Shown here: positions 9,501 to 16,290 of the stretch, piece by piece
Numbering within the stretch: position 1 is the first letter of the stretch
Layout of the letters: each line of letters opens with the position of its first letter
Origin: Ypsolopha sequella
Lineage: Eukaryota; Arthropoda; Insecta; Lepidoptera; Ypsolophidae
Length of the DNA: 64,000 nucleotides
Reading direction: 5' to 3'
NCBI GenBank assembly: GCA_934047225.1
Contig: OW203989.1
Coordinates: forward strand, 16,715,977 to 16,779,976
Translations under genes and position numbers: made by a program
The notes under the pieces: generated by a model
Databases searched by the model: none
The model's input: the letters and a program-made list of their open reading frames with translations, nothing else
Told to the model about the DNA's origin: nothing

Positions 9501-12120
9501 TGTCTCTAAAAGATACTTTTTAAGAGACCTCCTAAACTTATGTTTATTTGGCTCGTTTCGAATATCCTCGGGTAAACTATTTAGCAGATGTGGTAGGCGT
9601 TTTCTTAAAGTCCTGTCACCAAAGTTTATTTAAAATCTCATCGACCGTCTCTGTGGCCGAGTGGTAGAGCGCTCGTCTGCTAACCCAGAGGTCGTGGGTT
9701 CAATCCCCGCGGTGCACATTAATTTGTGTTAGGTCTACGTCCTTCGGAAGCCACGTTAAGTTGTTGGTACATTTGTGCCCGAAGTACGGCGATAGGACTC
9801 ACCACCCATCACGTTTGGGACGTAATAATCGTCGGTGAAAAGCGGGTGTACCAAGTGTGGACAGTGACTTGCATTCCACAGTTCACATTTGAGAACATCT
9901 CTGACATCCCCTCGGGGATTCATGTCGTGACGATTCACGATATGTGTTGACATCTCATCCTGTTGGAATAGTATCAAATTGTGACATCTTCATGGATTTT
10001 CTTTATTTTCTGTTTTCAACTTAAGACGATATATCGTCCGTGCAAAGGTCCCCGTTACTCCAGACGGAAAGACCCGCAGAGCGAGAGGGACGGAATCGGG
10101 AAAAAATTACAAAAAAAAAGTTGGTTTTAAATTAATACAAAATTAACAAAAAAAATCCATAACCAGTAATTTAGGTATTGTTAAAACCCATTTAAATAAA
10201 TATTTTTGAAGTCTGTATGCTATTCTAATTTGACCGAATATCAAAAAAAAAAAATGTAAATTTAGACCTCATTTCAATCATTATTTCTATCGATTGAAAT
10301 TCCTCCAATCGCGTTTCTGATAGTCCAAAATCTAGAAAATGGTCCCAAAATTGTTATACTAATTTATTTAACTTGGGACTTCTTTTGAACAGCAGATAAA
10401 TCACTTCAAGAAGTGTCGACTTTGACGATATAACCCCTTAATAGGCCACTTAGTTTTGAGTTATGCCGCGGAAAGACGGACGGATCCACACCGAGGCTTG
10501 GTTTTTTACAGTATTCTATAGTCATGAAACAACTCGTAAAATACCATGTACTTTTTCTGTATTTCGCAGACAAGCAAAAGGTCGAACCAGTACGAAGCTG
10601 ACAACAATGGTCGAGTTTCCGCTGAACGACTTCGATATGACACCGCACCTCGTGCGACGGAACAACATGGCCGTCGACTCTCCCTCACACTCACGCTCTC
10701 CCAAACGACGAAACTCGAAGACGCCTTTCTTCAACCCGCAAGAAAACATGTACGATCTATTCGCCGTCTGCTACCACCACGGCGACGATTTGGAAACCGG
10801 GCATTACACAGCTGCCTGCAAGAATCCTTACGATGGACACTGGTATAAGTTCGACGATTCCCGCGTCACCCAACTCGACCACGAAAACGCTTACACAGAA
10901 CTCGTTAACAACACCGCATACATGCTCTTCTATAAACGCAAAAAACCTTCCGTCACCCATTCCTGTTCCGTCGACAACCAAACCGGTCATTGGGCTCTCA
11001 GGATGCCGAAATACGTGAGAAAACTCAGCGAACCTATAAACGAGCTTACAGAAGTTAAGGAAGAAAACGCCGATGATAAAATCGAGTCGCAACACAACGA
11101 TTTGGAATCCGAATCGGACGTGACAGCTCTAACTCACAGCCCATCTTTATCGAGAAGCGTTATCAGTTTGCCCGAAGACAACGTAGAAATTCACACATCG
11201 CCCTTAGATACTACGATACTGATTCACAGTACTGCTGTAATTCAATCACCGACGCTGCAAAGACCTTTGATAGTGGAAGTGAACGGTAACAGCATAGCGG
11301 ATGACATCAGTGAGTACGAAAACGAATCGAGCGTGTCCATTGAACCGTACATACACAAAGACGTCCACGTGAACCCTAAGATGACGCCAGTGGACTCCCG
11401 ACGGCCTCGCTCCGTCGACTACCCGGCTAAATGCAGTACGTCTATGGGTACAAGGGATGCTAACAAGAACTACGAGAGTTCCCCGCTGGTCGCTAGTATC
11501 AACGGCATGGAGTACCATCCCACGACGGAGGACCTCGTGTTGTCTATGTTGCAGGAGACCAAGTTCATAGTGCCGAGGCACAGCAATCATATGACCAGTG
11601 ACACTCATAGGACAGGTTTGTGTTTTGTTTACTTTTTATTGCATATAAACTTTGAATTATGTCATAAAATTTAGTCGATTCAGATAGAGCAAGTAAAAGC
11701 TCCCTACCTACTTTTACTTGCTTTAGGGCTGAAGATTAGCATTGTGGAACCCCTTAAGCGGCTTAATCGTTTTTGAGTTCTGAGATACGAACGAATAAAA
11801 GACACTATCTGTTTTCTGCGGAACCTTTGCTTACTAGACGAATTGAGTTTATAAATGACTAACTTATACCCGCGGCTTCGCCAGCGCCGATTTCGTTTGC
11901 ATTTTCCCGGGATAAAAATAAGCTTATGTCACTCTCGGGCCCGTAATCTACCTCTATGCAAAAAATCACGTCGTCAAAAAACCAACAAACAAACACATTT
12001 TCGAATTTATAATAGGGCTTAAGATTAATTGTAAAATACCCTGAGAGACCTCGGAGCTAAAATATAATTACCTTTACAGGCGAAAAGTCTTCCGTTTGGA
12101 AAACGAGAATATCCACGTGA
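431..12120 (+). CDS. USP31: USP31/USP43-type ubiquitin carboxyl-terminal hydrolase, 3' part (10 exons, 5' end outside window)
   Basis: A deubiquitinating cysteine protease of peptidase family C19, which removes ubiquitin from substrate proteins. Exons read: 431-534, 1134-1254, 1887-2034, 3832-3978, 4205-4389, 5560-5666, 7731-7883, 8723-8818, 10570-11615 and 12080-12120. All have AG/GT borders and their phases agree, giving 715 residues. In order I see [12 protein letters not shown], the first zinc-ribbon pair (LTCAKCE), [11 protein letters not shown], a ubiquitin-like insert region, the second CxxC (RCPQC), [12 protein letters not shown], the [16 protein letters not shown] block and the His box ([11 protein letters not shown], then [20 protein letters not shown]). 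The linker between the CxxC pairs and the [10 protein letters not shown] block fit the USP31/USP43 clade, from family knowledge. The Cys box (GNTCYMN-type) must lie left of position 1. After the catalytic domain comes a Ser/Glu-rich, probably disordered tail far shorter than in vertebrate USP31. The final exon is the least certain part. Confidence 0.9.
575..1000. mobile_element. Inverted-repeat element (MITE-like) in USP intron
   Basis: Terminal repeats of roughly 70 bases: GGCAGGCAAATAGTAAAATA at 581 is mirrored by the complement ending near 996. The GC-rich inner part (CGCCGTTTACAAGCGGCGTC) is nearly perfect in both arms. The centre carries the GAGCCGAGCGAAGCGGAGCG stretch shared with 5249-5473 and 44268-44500. 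There is no coding capacity. Confidence 0.75.
1134..1254 (+). CDS. USP31-like exon b (first zinc-ribbon CxxC)
   Basis: Acceptor tttacag, donor gtaagt. The exon reads [20 protein letters not shown] followed by [20 protein letters not shown], ending in phase 0. It carries the first metal-binding CxxC of the USP zinc ribbon and the TFDPF..VSV block typical of C19 enzymes. Confidence 0.88.
1255..1886. other. USP intron without recognised feature
   Basis: An AT-rich intron. Positions 1290-1370 carry a short fragment of the same repeat as 44268-44500 (TTTACATG, then CGTCGTCGCACCTAT). Nothing else is recognised. Confidence 0.5.
1887..2034 (+). CDS. USP31-like exon c
   Basis: Acceptor tttgtcag, donor gtaaga. 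The frame reads [20 protein letters not shown] and continues through [20 protein letters not shown] to AEINENG. This is the ubiquitin-like insert region that follows the first CxxC in USP31-like enzymes. It ends one base into a Gly codon completed by exon d. Confidence 0.85.
2501..2646. repeat. Perfect-arm inverted repeat in USP intron
   Basis: ACTCCCAAAGTAATAATGCG at 2501 and its complement ending at 2646 form arms of about 31 bases around an 84-base loop. It is a small foldback element. Confidence 0.8.
2649..2760 (-). mobile_element. LINE 3' tail fragment
   Basis: ACAATATTCTTTATTGCACA followed by CCAAAAACAAATTAAATAGA. The same sequence recurs at 8309-8400. This is the reverse-oriented 3' end of a common insect non-LTR element; family assignment is from recall only. 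Confidence 0.5.
2940..3382 (+). mobile_element. LINE-like retrotransposon 3' end with poly(A)
   Basis: An open frame from about 2958 to a TGA at 3208-3210 includes [20 protein letters not shown] and then [11 protein letters not shown]. This is the usual C-terminal pattern of insect non-LTR reverse transcriptase ORFs. It is followed by AATAAA and an 18-A run ending at 3382. The whole is a 5'-truncated retroposed copy in an intron of the USP gene. Confidence 0.65.
3832..3978 (+). CDS. USP31-like exon d
   Basis: Acceptor tccctag, donor gtacgt. Joined to exon c it reads [20 protein letters not shown] and then [10 protein letters not shown], ending LDSERFG. The LEAPP run corresponds to the FETPP region of vertebrate USP31. 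The exon is GC-rich compared with its AT-rich introns. Its start and acceptor are partly duplicated just downstream, at 3985-4030. Confidence 0.8.
3985..4030 (+). repeat. Partial duplicate of the exon d splice acceptor and exon start
   Basis: About 46 bases match 3817-3862 with roughly five differences. The copy includes an intact CAG acceptor and the first codons of exon d (GGTGGTGCTTGTCCC). It sits six bases into the following intron, so it is a second, potentially usable 3' splice site without the rest of the exon. Confidence 0.8.
4205..4389 (+). CDS. USP31-like exon e
   Basis: Acceptor gtccccag, donor gtaacg. After completing the Gly codon it reads [20 protein letters not shown], then [17 protein letters not shown], ending PAYLQPE in phase 0. 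The [12 protein letters not shown] run matches the helix after the RFG-x-P strand in the USP31 clade. Confidence 0.87.
4750..4872. repeat. Foldback repeat in USP intron
   Basis: CCAAACTCACGCACACAGAT and GCGTGCTCTACACGCCG are mirrored by CGGCGTGTAGAGCACACGC and ATGTGTGAGTTTG around a short centre. Confidence 0.75.
5249..5473. mobile_element. Inverted-repeat element of the GAGCGAAGCGGAG family
   Basis: Ends are TATATGCCGTCGGCATATCG and its near complement TATGCCGACGACATATA. The interior GAGCGGAGCGAG, TTTACATGTAAATAATG and GGGGAGCCGAGCGAAGC recurs in reverse at 44268-44500 and in part at 575-1000. Confidence 0.6.
5560..5666 (+). CDS. USP31-like exon f
   Basis: Acceptor cccccgcag, donor gtattg. 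The exon reads [20 protein letters not shown] and then [15 protein letters not shown], corresponding to the region before the VEWD-type strand in vertebrate USP31. It ends two bases into a Ser codon completed by exon g. Confidence 0.85.
5560..5666. other. GC-rich exon island between repeat-filled introns
   Basis: This stretch is GC-rich while the flanking introns (4390-5559, 5667-7730) are AT-rich. The second intron carries a 13-G run at about 5737-5749 and two inverted-repeat elements (7135-7403, 7432-7600). Confidence 0.5.
7135..7403. mobile_element. Palindromic MITE-like element
   Basis: TACAAGGTGACTTTTTGATC and ATCGTCCAAATTCATACTGG at the left are mirrored by CACTGGAGGC/AAATTTGGACGAT and TTCACCTTGTA at the right. 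The arms cover most of its 265-base length. It lies 28 bases from a second MITE family. Confidence 0.75.
7432..7600. mobile_element. 165-bp palindromic MITE, copy 1
   Basis: Ends ATAAAGCCGATTCTGAAGG and CCTTCAGAATCGGCTTTAT. Arms of about 60 bases include TTTTAGTGCTGTCAAAACTA. Two further copies lie at 8999-9165 and 27327-27490. Confidence 0.85.
7731..7883 (+). CDS. USP31-like exon g
   Basis: Acceptor tcgtctacag, donor gtacac. The frame reads [20 protein letters not shown] and later [20 protein letters not shown], ending AW plus two bases of Arg. The motif L..C...YT..E.L...DAWRC is the conserved approach to the second zinc-ribbon pair in C19 enzymes. Confidence 0.9.
8030..8160. repeat. Foldback repeat in USP intron
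   Basis: TCGTTCGAGCATACGTCCAT near the left is mirrored by ATGGATATACGACCGAACGA at the right, with TCACTC/GAGTGA outer ends. Confidence 0.6.
8309..8450 (-). mobile_element. LINE 3' tail fragment
   Basis: ACAATATTCTTATTGCACAC, then CCAAAAACAAAG, and further GGCAGTCTTATCACTAAAAA. It matches the head of the 2649-2760 fragment and is a reverse-oriented non-LTR 3' end. Confidence 0.5.
8723..8818 (+). CDS. USP31-like exon h (second CxxC)
   Basis: Acceptor attgttccag, donor gtgagt. It reads [20 protein letters not shown] and then [12 protein letters not shown], giving the second CxxC of the zinc ribbon and the hallmark LP.vL.iHLKRF strand. Confidence 0.93.
8999..9165. mobile_element. 165-bp palindromic MITE, copy 2
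   Basis: Same ends and arms as 7432-7600, with a few substitutions (for example AAAATTGGCTTTAT at the right end). Confidence 0.85.
9645..9960 (+). mobile_element. tRNA-derived SINE
   Basis: The head carries a pol III A box (TGGCCGAGTGG) and B box (GGTTCAATCCC) in tRNA-like spacing, but the acceptor stem does not pair, so it is not a working tRNA. The body (CACCCATCACGTTTGGGACG through CGGGGATTCATGTCGTGAC) recurs at 27905-28055. It lies in an intron of the USP gene. Confidence 0.75.
10021..10441 (+). mobile_element. TTAA-ended 421-bp element (TTAAGGCGATA family), copy 1
   Basis: Starts TTAAGACGATA and ends with the complement, CGATATAACCCCTTAA. The interior GTTACTCCAGACGGAAAGAC and TTTAGACCTCATTTC matches 43074-43494 and, in reverse, 52894-53318. 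It ends about 130 bases before the acceptor of the last large USP exon. Confidence 0.75.
10570..11615 (+). CDS. USP31-like exon i (catalytic His box and C-terminal tail)
   Basis: Acceptor atttcgcag, donor gtttgt. The catalytic end reads [20 protein letters not shown], then [11 protein letters not shown] and [20 protein letters not shown] with the catalytic His and the following acidic pair, then [11 protein letters not shown]. About 240 further residues are rich in Ser, Glu and Asp, without a recognisable domain. The frame is also open for about 100 bases into the upstream intron, with an ATG at 10463, so a retained-intron form would still be readable; the splice model is preferred because it completes the FRQ codon. 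Confidence 0.93.
11870..12010 (-). repeat. Lepidopteran 'CCCGCGGCTTCGCC' repeat tail
   Basis: CCCGCGGCTTCGCCAGCGCC, then TTTCGTTTGCATTTTCC and CCAACAAACAAACA. Relatives lie at 26475-26640 and, inverted, 53660-53850. This is a dispersed repeat end widespread in Lepidoptera. Confidence 0.55.
12080..12120 (+). CDS. USP31-like candidate terminal exon
   Basis: Acceptor cctttacag. In the phase set by exon i it reads [13 protein letters not shown] and stops at TGA 12118-12120. A competing frame across the same acceptor stays open for 44 codons, up to a donor-like gtatgt at 12212, and reads [20 protein letters not shown] onward. The phase-consistent reading is preferred, but the end of this protein is uncertain. 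Confidence 0.45.
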
Positions 12121-12605
12121 GAGCCGTGGAAGGACTGTATGCAGTTGAACAATTTGCTAAATTTATATCAAACAATAGATCTGAGGATATCATGCAGCTG
12201 ACAGTTTACTGGTATGTTAGATTTATGTGTGGATTAATGCATCATTGGTTAATGGATCTTATTCATCACGTATTATAAGCATTGACCTAGGTAAGTCAAT
12301 GATTATAAGGTAAAGTTTCAGTAAAATTCCACTCCCATTGACCGCGCGGGGTGCGGGGCGGGAGTGGTCGACCAACCAATGAAAGTACGCGCATTCACTT
12401 CCCCCCTCGAAGCGCGCTCACTATGAAGGTGGAATATTAGTGAAAATGTATCTATTGAGACCAAAGACCACTTAGCCACTAGACATTTTATCAATCACGT
12501 GACAAGAAATATATTTTTCCGCCACTGCCGCGGTGCTGCGGGGTAATGAGGGGAGGGTAGTAAGTAAGGGAATAGAGATGGGACAGTATGGAATGACATT
12601 TGTTT

Positions 12606-12867
12606 AAGGTTAAATTAAATTAGTTGGCGAAATTTGAAACATTGTAGAACATGTCCAAATTAACAACTTTTACTATTAGGATTGTGCAAAATTCTTAAAA
12701 TTTGTTTTCACCTTTCCATACTGGACCAGTCAGCTGATCGGGGTAATTTGTATGGGAGGAAATAAAAAAAAGTTACGAATTTCGCTTAGCTCCCATACAA
12801 ACAGTTGTTCATATAGACTAGTACTACCTATGTTTTGAGTTTCGCCAACTAATATTATTTAACCTTA
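12606..12867. mobile_element. Inverted-repeat element (AGGTTAAAT..TTAGTTGGCGAAA), copy 1
   Basis: Ends AGGTTAAATTAAATTAGTTG and the complement of CAACTAATATTATTTAACCT. Interior TGGACCAGTCAGCTGATC. A second copy in inverted orientation lies at 42459-42738. Confidence 0.75.
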
Positions 12868-13080
12868 TATAGTAGTGAAATTGCACTGATGTGTTGGCGA
12901 AAAAAGTTGGCCCTACTTACGACGTCTAATGGCTAAGTGGTCTTTGTGACAGTCAGTGTTGTTTTACTTAAAAACAACGTGCCATTCGTTTAATAATGTC
13001 AATGATTTATCTTCTTTTGTCCCAGTTCATGTAATCATTGACCTGATGTAGTTATTTATAGTTCCCATTACACCTATATA

Positions 13081-13631
13081 TACAGGGTGTAATCGTTAAG
13101 TGTGACCAGGCGATTATTCCGTAACTATCACAGATATCAAAAAAATTTCAACTGATATCTAAAGTACGTTACCTAATCAGTAAAATGACATCAATAACTT
13201 TTTGAAAATCAAACGATAAGTATTCCAAATTTGGACAATAAACATTCCCATACATTTAGTATGAGATTAGTAGAAAGGTTTTAGTTTCCTTATTTTAAAA
13301 GGTTATTTTAGCTTAGTACTGATGTAAAAGGAAACTGTTTATTAACCTAACAAAGTAATAAAACCATCTTTTAATTGAATAATATTTATTTCTTAGTAAG
13401 TACGAAATTTTGTATTCAAATCTAAAGTTCGAAGTGACGTCCTTGTTGTGCGATACAATTTATGGGAATGTTTAATGTCAACATTTTGGATACTTCTCGT
13501 TTGATTTTCAAAAAGTTATTGATGTCATTCTACTGATTAGGTAACGTACTTTCGATATCAGTTAAATTTTTTTTTATATTGTAATAGTTGCGGAATAATC
13601 GCCTGATCACACTTAACGATTACATCCTGTA
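13081..13631. mobile_element. 551-bp element with about 180-bp terminal inverted repeats
   Basis: Left TACAGGGTGTAATCGTTAAG is mirrored by CTTAACGATTACATCCTGTA. Pairing extends inward through GCGATTATTCCG, AAAGTACGTTACCTAATCAG and TGACATCAATAACTTTTTG. TATA flanks fit a TA target. No ORF. Confidence 0.85.
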
Positions 13632-14104
13632 TAATATTATACCTAAATATTTATCTATCAGTTAATATTATTTACTTGAATGCTGTGTTGTTTAACCAGT
13701 ATACTAAATGAGCCAATATATTACAAACATGGTCTTGTAGCTTTTGAAAATCATAGACAAATTAATACTGTACATAATATTGGATTTATTATTTCTTTGT
13801 GCGGAGGCCAACAATTCACGGTAAACCATTGCAGTAATTATTTCGCCCAACTAAATGCTATAATCAAATAAAACTGTTTTACTTTGGGTGCGGTCCATTG
13901 TATATGCCAAAGATATAAAATGATATACTCACGAAATACATTGATAACCAAGAATTTTGTTTGAAAAGTTTATTGTAACTAATTTAATTATAGTTTTCTT
14001 AAAATTAAAGAATACTATTTGATAATTCTTATTGTAAGCATAAAATAAATGTATTTGTAGGATTCACAGAGAATTTGTACGAGCTATTGAATATAGATAA
14101 TTGT

Positions 14105-14259
14105 ATCGATTCGGTGTAACACGACTTAACTTATTTGATAGGACTAAACTTAATTTAAGCATTCTGTCTTTTTCTTTCTGTATCGAAAGGACAAAGACGG
14201 GACGCTTAAAATAAGGTTAGTTCTGTCAAATAAGTTAAGTCGTGCTACACCGAATCGAC
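14105..14259. mobile_element. 155-bp palindromic MITE (CGATTCGGTG family), copy 1
   Basis: Ends ATCGATTCGGTGTAACACGA and the complement of TCGTGCTACACCGAATCGA. Arms include CTTAACTTATTTGA. Copies also lie at 14631-14783 and, as a half, at 54745-54842. Confidence 0.85.
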
Positions 14260-14432
14260 ACCAATGTAGTTATCGGGCGTAATAATCGAGGTTTGTTTAA
14301 TAAATATGTACCACATTTGTGCCTTTGCCCATGGGTCGGATGTTGTGATTTTGAAACTTATGTAGCAGACAATTTACCGTGTTGCTTACAAAATACAGTT
14401 AGTAGATTTTATTACAAGAGACATACCAATGG

Positions 14433-15000
14433 CCCCAATGGGGATCCACAGGCAAAGCTGATTACAGATGGCGCCAGCATAGGTCAGGCCAATAAATATT
14501 ATGGTCCGGCTATGTCAAACTTTATTGTTTTGTGTTTTTCGGTTTTCCTACTGTTTTTCTCCAATATCTCGCATTTTTTTACTTCCCCTTATCACCTTAT
14601 TCCATTATGTTAAATATTTTATAATGCGACCGATTCGGTGAAGCACATCTTAACTTATTTGACAGAACTAAACTTAATTTAGGCGTTCTGTCCTTGTCTT
14701 TTCGATAAAGAAAGAAAAAGACAGGACGCTTAAAATAAGGTTAGTCCTGTCAAATAAGTTAAGACGTGTTATGCCGAATCGATACCATTATATGTTATAC
14801 AGGTTTTTCGGGAATAAATTAACCCCATTATTAAAGCAATCTGGTACGGCACACAAAGACATACTTCCAAGAAATTAATCGAAAACCACAAAAAACTACG
14901 CAAAAGTCATAACAATGTGCTGAAATGACAGATTTTCAAGGCCAGACTGATAATGCGCCATCTATAGGAATAATTTGGCAATGTGGATCCCCATTGGAAC
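14433..15000. mobile_element. Inverted-repeat element interrupted by a MITE
   Basis: Left CCAATGGGGATCCACA and AGATGGCGCC are mirrored by GCGCCATCT and TGTGGATCCCCATTGG at the right edge. The 153-bp CGATTCGGTG MITE (14631-14783) sits inside, so this element is the older of the two. Confidence 0.7.
14631..14783. mobile_element. CGATTCGGTG MITE, copy 2 (nested)
   Basis: CGATTCGGTGAAGCACATCT at the left and ATGCCGAATCG at the right, with the same interior as 14105-14259, only about 370 bases away. Confidence 0.85.
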
Positions 15001-16003
15001 TAATGTGAAAAATGCTATGTAACCGATTTTTGTCTGTATTGTGATATGTTGGAATTGCTCGAACTTAGTTATGTTTTATTTATTTTCGAAGGAGCAGTAA
15101 CACAAGAACGTGTATTGCAAGGTGAAAATTGTGATCATTTTATAATTTTTTTATCCCAAAACTGTATATATCTGGCTTTATATTTATTTATAAAACACAA
15201 AATTGTACATAAAATTATAATTTGGGTAAAATAGTATATAACTTATTATTAGAAAATTATTTTGATACATGCACAAAGCTACGATGTAGAATTACTTATT
15301 GCACTTGTGATGTTTTTATATTGATTATATCGGTTTTGAAAAAGACAATTTGTAAGTTAACTATAGCTGTGAATGTGGCCTAAACGCATGTGATCAACTT
15401 TTCTTTCCGATGGCTGCTATGACATCTCCCATGTCCGAATATGTTATATTATTTTATTACATTCGTGTACTCAATATTTTAAAAGTAATACTCACGAAAC
15501 TTTATTTGTGTAAACGTTGGGAAAGAGGACGTTGCTGCATAATTCAAATTATAGCATCGAACAGGGGGCCTATTCCGGAGAAACAGTCGAAGCGAGACTT
15601 CCAAAACTCGAGCTAAAAACGTATGGAGTTCGACAGATAAAACGAGTCGGTAGAGAAGGCTAATACGACAGACTGGAAATTGCCCCCGGTTGGTTTGAAA
15701 AAAAAAATCATGATTGTTTAGATATGTATCTGGATCTTATATTTATGCAAAAGTGTTGCGGAATTTCTCATTAATGTTACTTTTATACAATGTACGGAAA
15801 AAAACAGGCTTACAAAAACTAGACATTTATTGCTAACGGATGCATCTAGCTAAAATATACCTTCCTGCAGCCAAATTATTTCCGTTCACCCGTGTAAGTT
15901 GTTGTTTTAATTTAAAGGATTTTATTTTAATCTCACCAAGTTATGTTTAAATATAAGTGTTATGTACACACTTTCAGTCATTTTATTTCACACCTTAAAA
16001 TTA
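15001..16003. other. Convergent intergenic gap
   Basis: AT-rich DNA between the 3' ends of the USP gene (plus) and the first yellow-family gene (minus). Short ORFs here have no recognisable content. Both genes' 3' UTRs should lie in 12121-16003. Confidence 0.5.
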
Positions 16004-16290
16004 TCACAATATTTTATCAACGAAGGAAATTCTGTGATGGGTGGGGCGTTTTCCTTGCACAGTTTCTGCATAGTTGGAGTCTAAAATGACTATAGAATGA
16101 AGAAATAGTTCCACAGCTACGGAAGTAGGCAAAAGTTTTGGTGCAGGAGTGTGTACGTTGACCAGTCGTGAAGGATCGAAGGCGTCTCTTGTGTCCCAGG
16201 ACATGACGTCACCAAAGTCAGTGTAGCGGAGAAACACGTGATGGGCGTTGGAGCCGAGAAGCAAAACAGGGGTTGTGTGCTCGCCGAATA
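16004..16290 (-). CDS. Yellow-family gene 1, exon 5 and stop
   Basis: Acceptor tttacag. Reads VFGEHTTPVLLLGSNAHHVF, then FGDVMSWDTRDAFDPSRLV, PTSVAVELF, and ends SFVDKIL with TGA at 16006-16004. A propeller-closing F.....V..WDT block is typical of the family. Confidence 0.88.

Noticed and set aside
9650..9725. tRNA gene (A and B boxes, Ser-like GCT triplet)
   Set aside because: The 5' acceptor bases do not pair with the 3' side and the anticodon arm does not fold normally; the downstream body recurs at 27905, so it is a SINE head.
14242..14613. 123-codon open frame on the plus strand
   Set aside because: It begins inside one MITE and runs into another inverted-repeat element; no domain.
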